Shown here piece by piece: positions 34,798 through 36,633 of a DNA stretch of 36,633 nt. The position numbers and the translations under genes were made by a program. Position 1 is the first letter of the stretch. The number at the start of each line of letters is the position of its first letter. The DNA lies in the NCBI GenBank assembly GCA_030037355.1, contig JASHRL010000404.1:1-36633 (forward strand), read 5' to 3'. The notes beneath the pieces are model-generated. The model searched no databases. It worked only from the letters and a program-made list of their open reading frames with translations, and had not been told where the DNA came from. This DNA comes from Candidatus Acidiferrales bacterium (GTDB lineage: Bacteria > Acidobacteriota > Terriglobia > Acidiferrales > UBA7541).

Positions 34798-36339
34798 ATG
34801 GCAGCTTCGCACACCGTACCGCAAGATTCTCCATACTGCAATTCCACTCCAATTGTGTCGCAACGCGGAGTCCTCACCCTTTTCGGCTACGGAATTCGAG
34901 TCCATGTTGATCGCGGTCACCTGAAGATTCAGGACGGAATCGGTTCTGTGCGCCGCGAAGCTCGATTGCCGCGCGTCGGACATGGATTGCGCCGTCTCGT
35001 TGTCATTGGTTCAGATGGAATGGTTTCTCTCTCAGCCCTTCGCTGGCTTGCCGATCAGGATGCGAGTTTTGTGATGTTGGATCGCGACGGCTCGGTACTC
35101 ATCACTACCGGCCCCGTTCGCTCATCCGACGCACGGCTGCGACGCGCCCAAGCTCTCGCTCACCATTCAGGCATCGCGCTGCAAATCGCTAGAGACTTAC
35201 TCGAAAGGAAGCTCGCCGCACAAGCGCAATTAATCCGCGACACGCTCCAAGATTCCAGCGCCGCAGATCGGATCGCGGAGATGCGCCGTGGACTGCGAAT
35301 TTGTCAGTCCGTTGACGCTCTGCGCCCCCTTGAAGCACTTGCGGCCAAAGCGTATTGGTCTGCGTGGCGAAGTGTTCAGGTCAATTTCCCGACTAAAGAC
35401 CTTCCGCGTGTACCCGAACATTGGCGAACTTTTGGGACTCGTGTGTCGCCGCTTACTGCATCACCTCGTCTTGCCGTGAATCCGGCAAATGCGATGCTGA
35501 ACTACCTGTACGCGATACTCGAATCCGAAGCTCGCTTGGCCGCCGCTACGCTCGGGCTTGATCCCGGCTTCGGCGTGATGCACTTCGACAGCCCCACCCG
35601 CGATAGTCTTGCCTCTGATCTCATGGAACCGATTCGCCCTCGCGTCGATGCGTATGTGCTCGATTGGGTTACGCGCTCACCGTTGCGTCGAGAGTGGTTT
35701 TTCGAGCAGCGCGATGGCAACTGTCGTTTGATGGCTGCGTTCGCAGAACAACTTTCCAAGACAGCATCGACTTGGAAACAGGCAGTATCCCCACTCGCAG
35801 AAGAAATCTCTCGGGTATTTTCATTGTCCGTACCGAAGCGAAGCAAGCGCATTTTCCCCAGCACGCGGCTGACGCACAACAGCCGTCGTGAAGGCAGAGG
35901 CATTTCGCCCGATCTGTCCATTGAAGCTCCACCTCGGCCAGCGTCTGTCTGTCGAAACTGCGGAAGCCCAACTCGCGGGACGGAGTGTTGCCCGAAGTGC
36001 ATTCCGGTGGCATCGGGAGAGAGACTAATTGAGGGAGCAAAGCTGGGACGAATCGCATCGCACATGCCGGAGGCTAAAGCTCGTCGCGCGGAAACAATGC
36101 GGCGACAAGAGGCTGCTAGGCGGGCGTGGAAACCCTCTGACTTGCCGGAATGGTTGAACGAGACGGTCTATCGCGAACGAATTATGCCCGCCCTCAAGAG
36201 GGTCACAATCCGGGCAATCATGGAAGCCCTGCAAGTCTCGAAGCCATACGCGGCGGATATTCGGTCTGGTAAGAAGTTGCCTCATCCCAGGCATTGGATG
36301 AACCTTGCGAAATTGGTTGGAGTTTCACGAGAAGCGTAA
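34798..36339 (+). CDS. cas1: solo Cas1 integrase with zinc ribbon and C-terminal HTH
   Basis: A 513-residue protein. The N-terminal beta domain (VSQRGVLTLFGYGIRVHVD) and the helical catalytic domain (to about 340) match Cas1: NPANAMLNYLYAILESEAR (Glu242/244), GVMHFDSPTRDSLASDLMEP (His262, Glu277). The metal-binding triad is intact, so DNA integration or transesterification is expected. Unlike CRISPR Cas1 (about 300-340 residues) it continues into a zinc ribbon (CRNC at 385-388, CCPKC at 397-401), a basic helical linker, and an HTH-like module at about 458-510 (IMPALKR ... IRSGKKLPHPRHW). No cas2, effector or CRISPR array is near. Together with PolB, HNH and HTH genes this resembles a casposase. 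Confidence 0.9.
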   Translation: MAASHTVPQDSPYCNSTPIVSQRGVLTLFGYGIRVHVDRGHLKIQDGIGSVRREARLPRVGHGLRRLVVIGSDGMVSLSALRWLADQDASFVMLDRDGSVLITTGPVRSSDARLRRAQALAHHSGIALQIARDLLERKLAAQAQLIRDTLQDSSAADRIAEMRRGLRICQSVDALRPLEALAAKAYWSAWRSVQVNFPTKDLPRVPEHWRTFGTRVSPLTASPRLAVNPANAMLNYLYAILESEARLAAATLGLDPGFGVMHFDSPTRDSLASDLMEPIRPRVDAYVLDWVTRSPLRREWFFEQRDGNCRLMAAFAEQLSKTASTWKQAVSPLAEEISRVFSLSVPKRSKRIFPSTRLTHNSRREGRGISPDLSIEAPPRPASVCRNCGSPTRGTECCPKCIPVASGERLIEGAKLGRIASHMPEAKARRAETMRRQEAARRAWKPSDLPEWLNETVYRERIMPALKRVTIRAIMEALQVSKPYAADIRSGKKLPHPRHWMNLAKLVGVSREA

Positions 36340-36633
36340 GCAAGGAATCACTGGCAGCTCACCCGAGGAATTCACCTTCGCCACCAGCGCTCCCCCCGCG
36401 TAGACATACTCCGTCGTCGGCGCACTCGGCGCGGCTCCGTTCTGATATTCGGCAATCACCTTCGACCCGGAGAAAAGGTACACCGTCGTCGTGCTCCCCG
36501 CCACTTTCTTCACGCGCAGCCCGTTCCCGTCGTAGGTGCAGGCTCCCGAACCCAACCCGCCGCTGGCCGTCACCGCGCGCCCCAGCGCATCGTAGGTCAC
36601 TGGCACAGCAGTGCCGCCCTCATAGGCAATCGT
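36325..36633 (-). pseudogene. RHS/YD-repeat protein fragment, truncated at the cas1 border
   Basis: The gene enters from the right edge and reads 103 codons: VPVTYDALGRAV, CTYDGNGLRVKKVAG, VYLFSGSKVIAEYQNG, TEYVYAGGALVAKVNSSGEL. These are YD repeats of an RHS protein. After SSGEL the normal continuation (TYYHQDHLG-like) is missing; nine unrelated residues encoded opposite the end of cas1 follow, then a stop. The break lies at about 36,354, 15 bases past the cas1 stop. The missing 3' part is not seen elsewhere in the window. Confidence 0.75.

Noticed and set aside
34690-34800. CRISPR array or repeat next to cas1
   Set aside because: The hairpin before cas1 occurs once only; no spaced repeats are present anywhere in the window.
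28635-36354. Candidate terminal inverted repeats for the Cas1 island
   Set aside because: Comparing the right end (reading inward CCAGTGATTCCTTG) with the left region found only 7-base matches, such as AGTGATT near 28,638 and CAGTGAT near 28,769. These are no better than chance.

Overview
The window looks like a chromosomal segment of a fairly GC-rich Gram-negative bacterium, most likely an Acidobacteriota member. That placement is an inference from gene style: many secreted peptidases and amidohydrolases with signal peptides, a Tat-type aminotransferase, a large SucA E1, and promoters abutting start codons. No rRNA or tRNA gene was found to confirm it.

Positions 1 to about 26,500 are ordinary chromosome. 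In order they hold a small membrane protein; a SAM methyltransferase next to glgC; rpsU; a double zinc-ribbon protein; a HisC-like aminotransferase with a twin-arginine signal; a DinB-like protein; sucA (2-oxoglutarate dehydrogenase E1); an O-methyltransferase-like enzyme; an exported protein; a secreted amidohydrolase; a membrane histidine kinase; a secreted S9 peptidase; a two-gene ABC exporter; hicB and hicA in an unusual convergent arrangement; a P1 (DmpA-like) peptidase; a tandem M42-type peptidase whose first copy has lost its metal ligands; a duplicated HTH protein; tryptophanase; a deoxynucleoside kinase; and a zinc-motif protein.

From about 26,700 to 36,350 the composition becomes visibly more AT-rich and the content changes to accessory genes. 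First comes a darT-darG toxin-antitoxin/phage-defence pair. It is followed by a GC-rich scar with a decayed gene start and an unknown membrane-anchored protein. Next is a compact divergent locus. On the minus strand, an HTH protein, an HNH nuclease and a family B DNA polymerase are coupled by overlapping starts and stops. On the plus strand are an unknown protein and a solo Cas1 with a zinc ribbon and C-terminal HTH. No CRISPR array, cas2 or effector gene is visible.

Cas1 + PolB + HNH + HTH is the gene content of casposons, the self-synthesising transposons from which CRISPR adaptation is thought to derive. Here Cas1 and the polymerase carry a related C-terminal HTH-like module (about 55 residues, with I-x-PALKR near its start and R-x-G ... 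PH near its end), which suggests that they recognise the same DNA. The cas1 start is preceded by a strong hairpin and by a pairing that could hide its ribosome-binding site. Fifteen bases past cas1, an RHS/YD-repeat gene entering from the right edge stops abruptly, which marks a probable element border. I could not find terminal inverted repeats or a matching left border, so a complete mobile element is not demonstrated.
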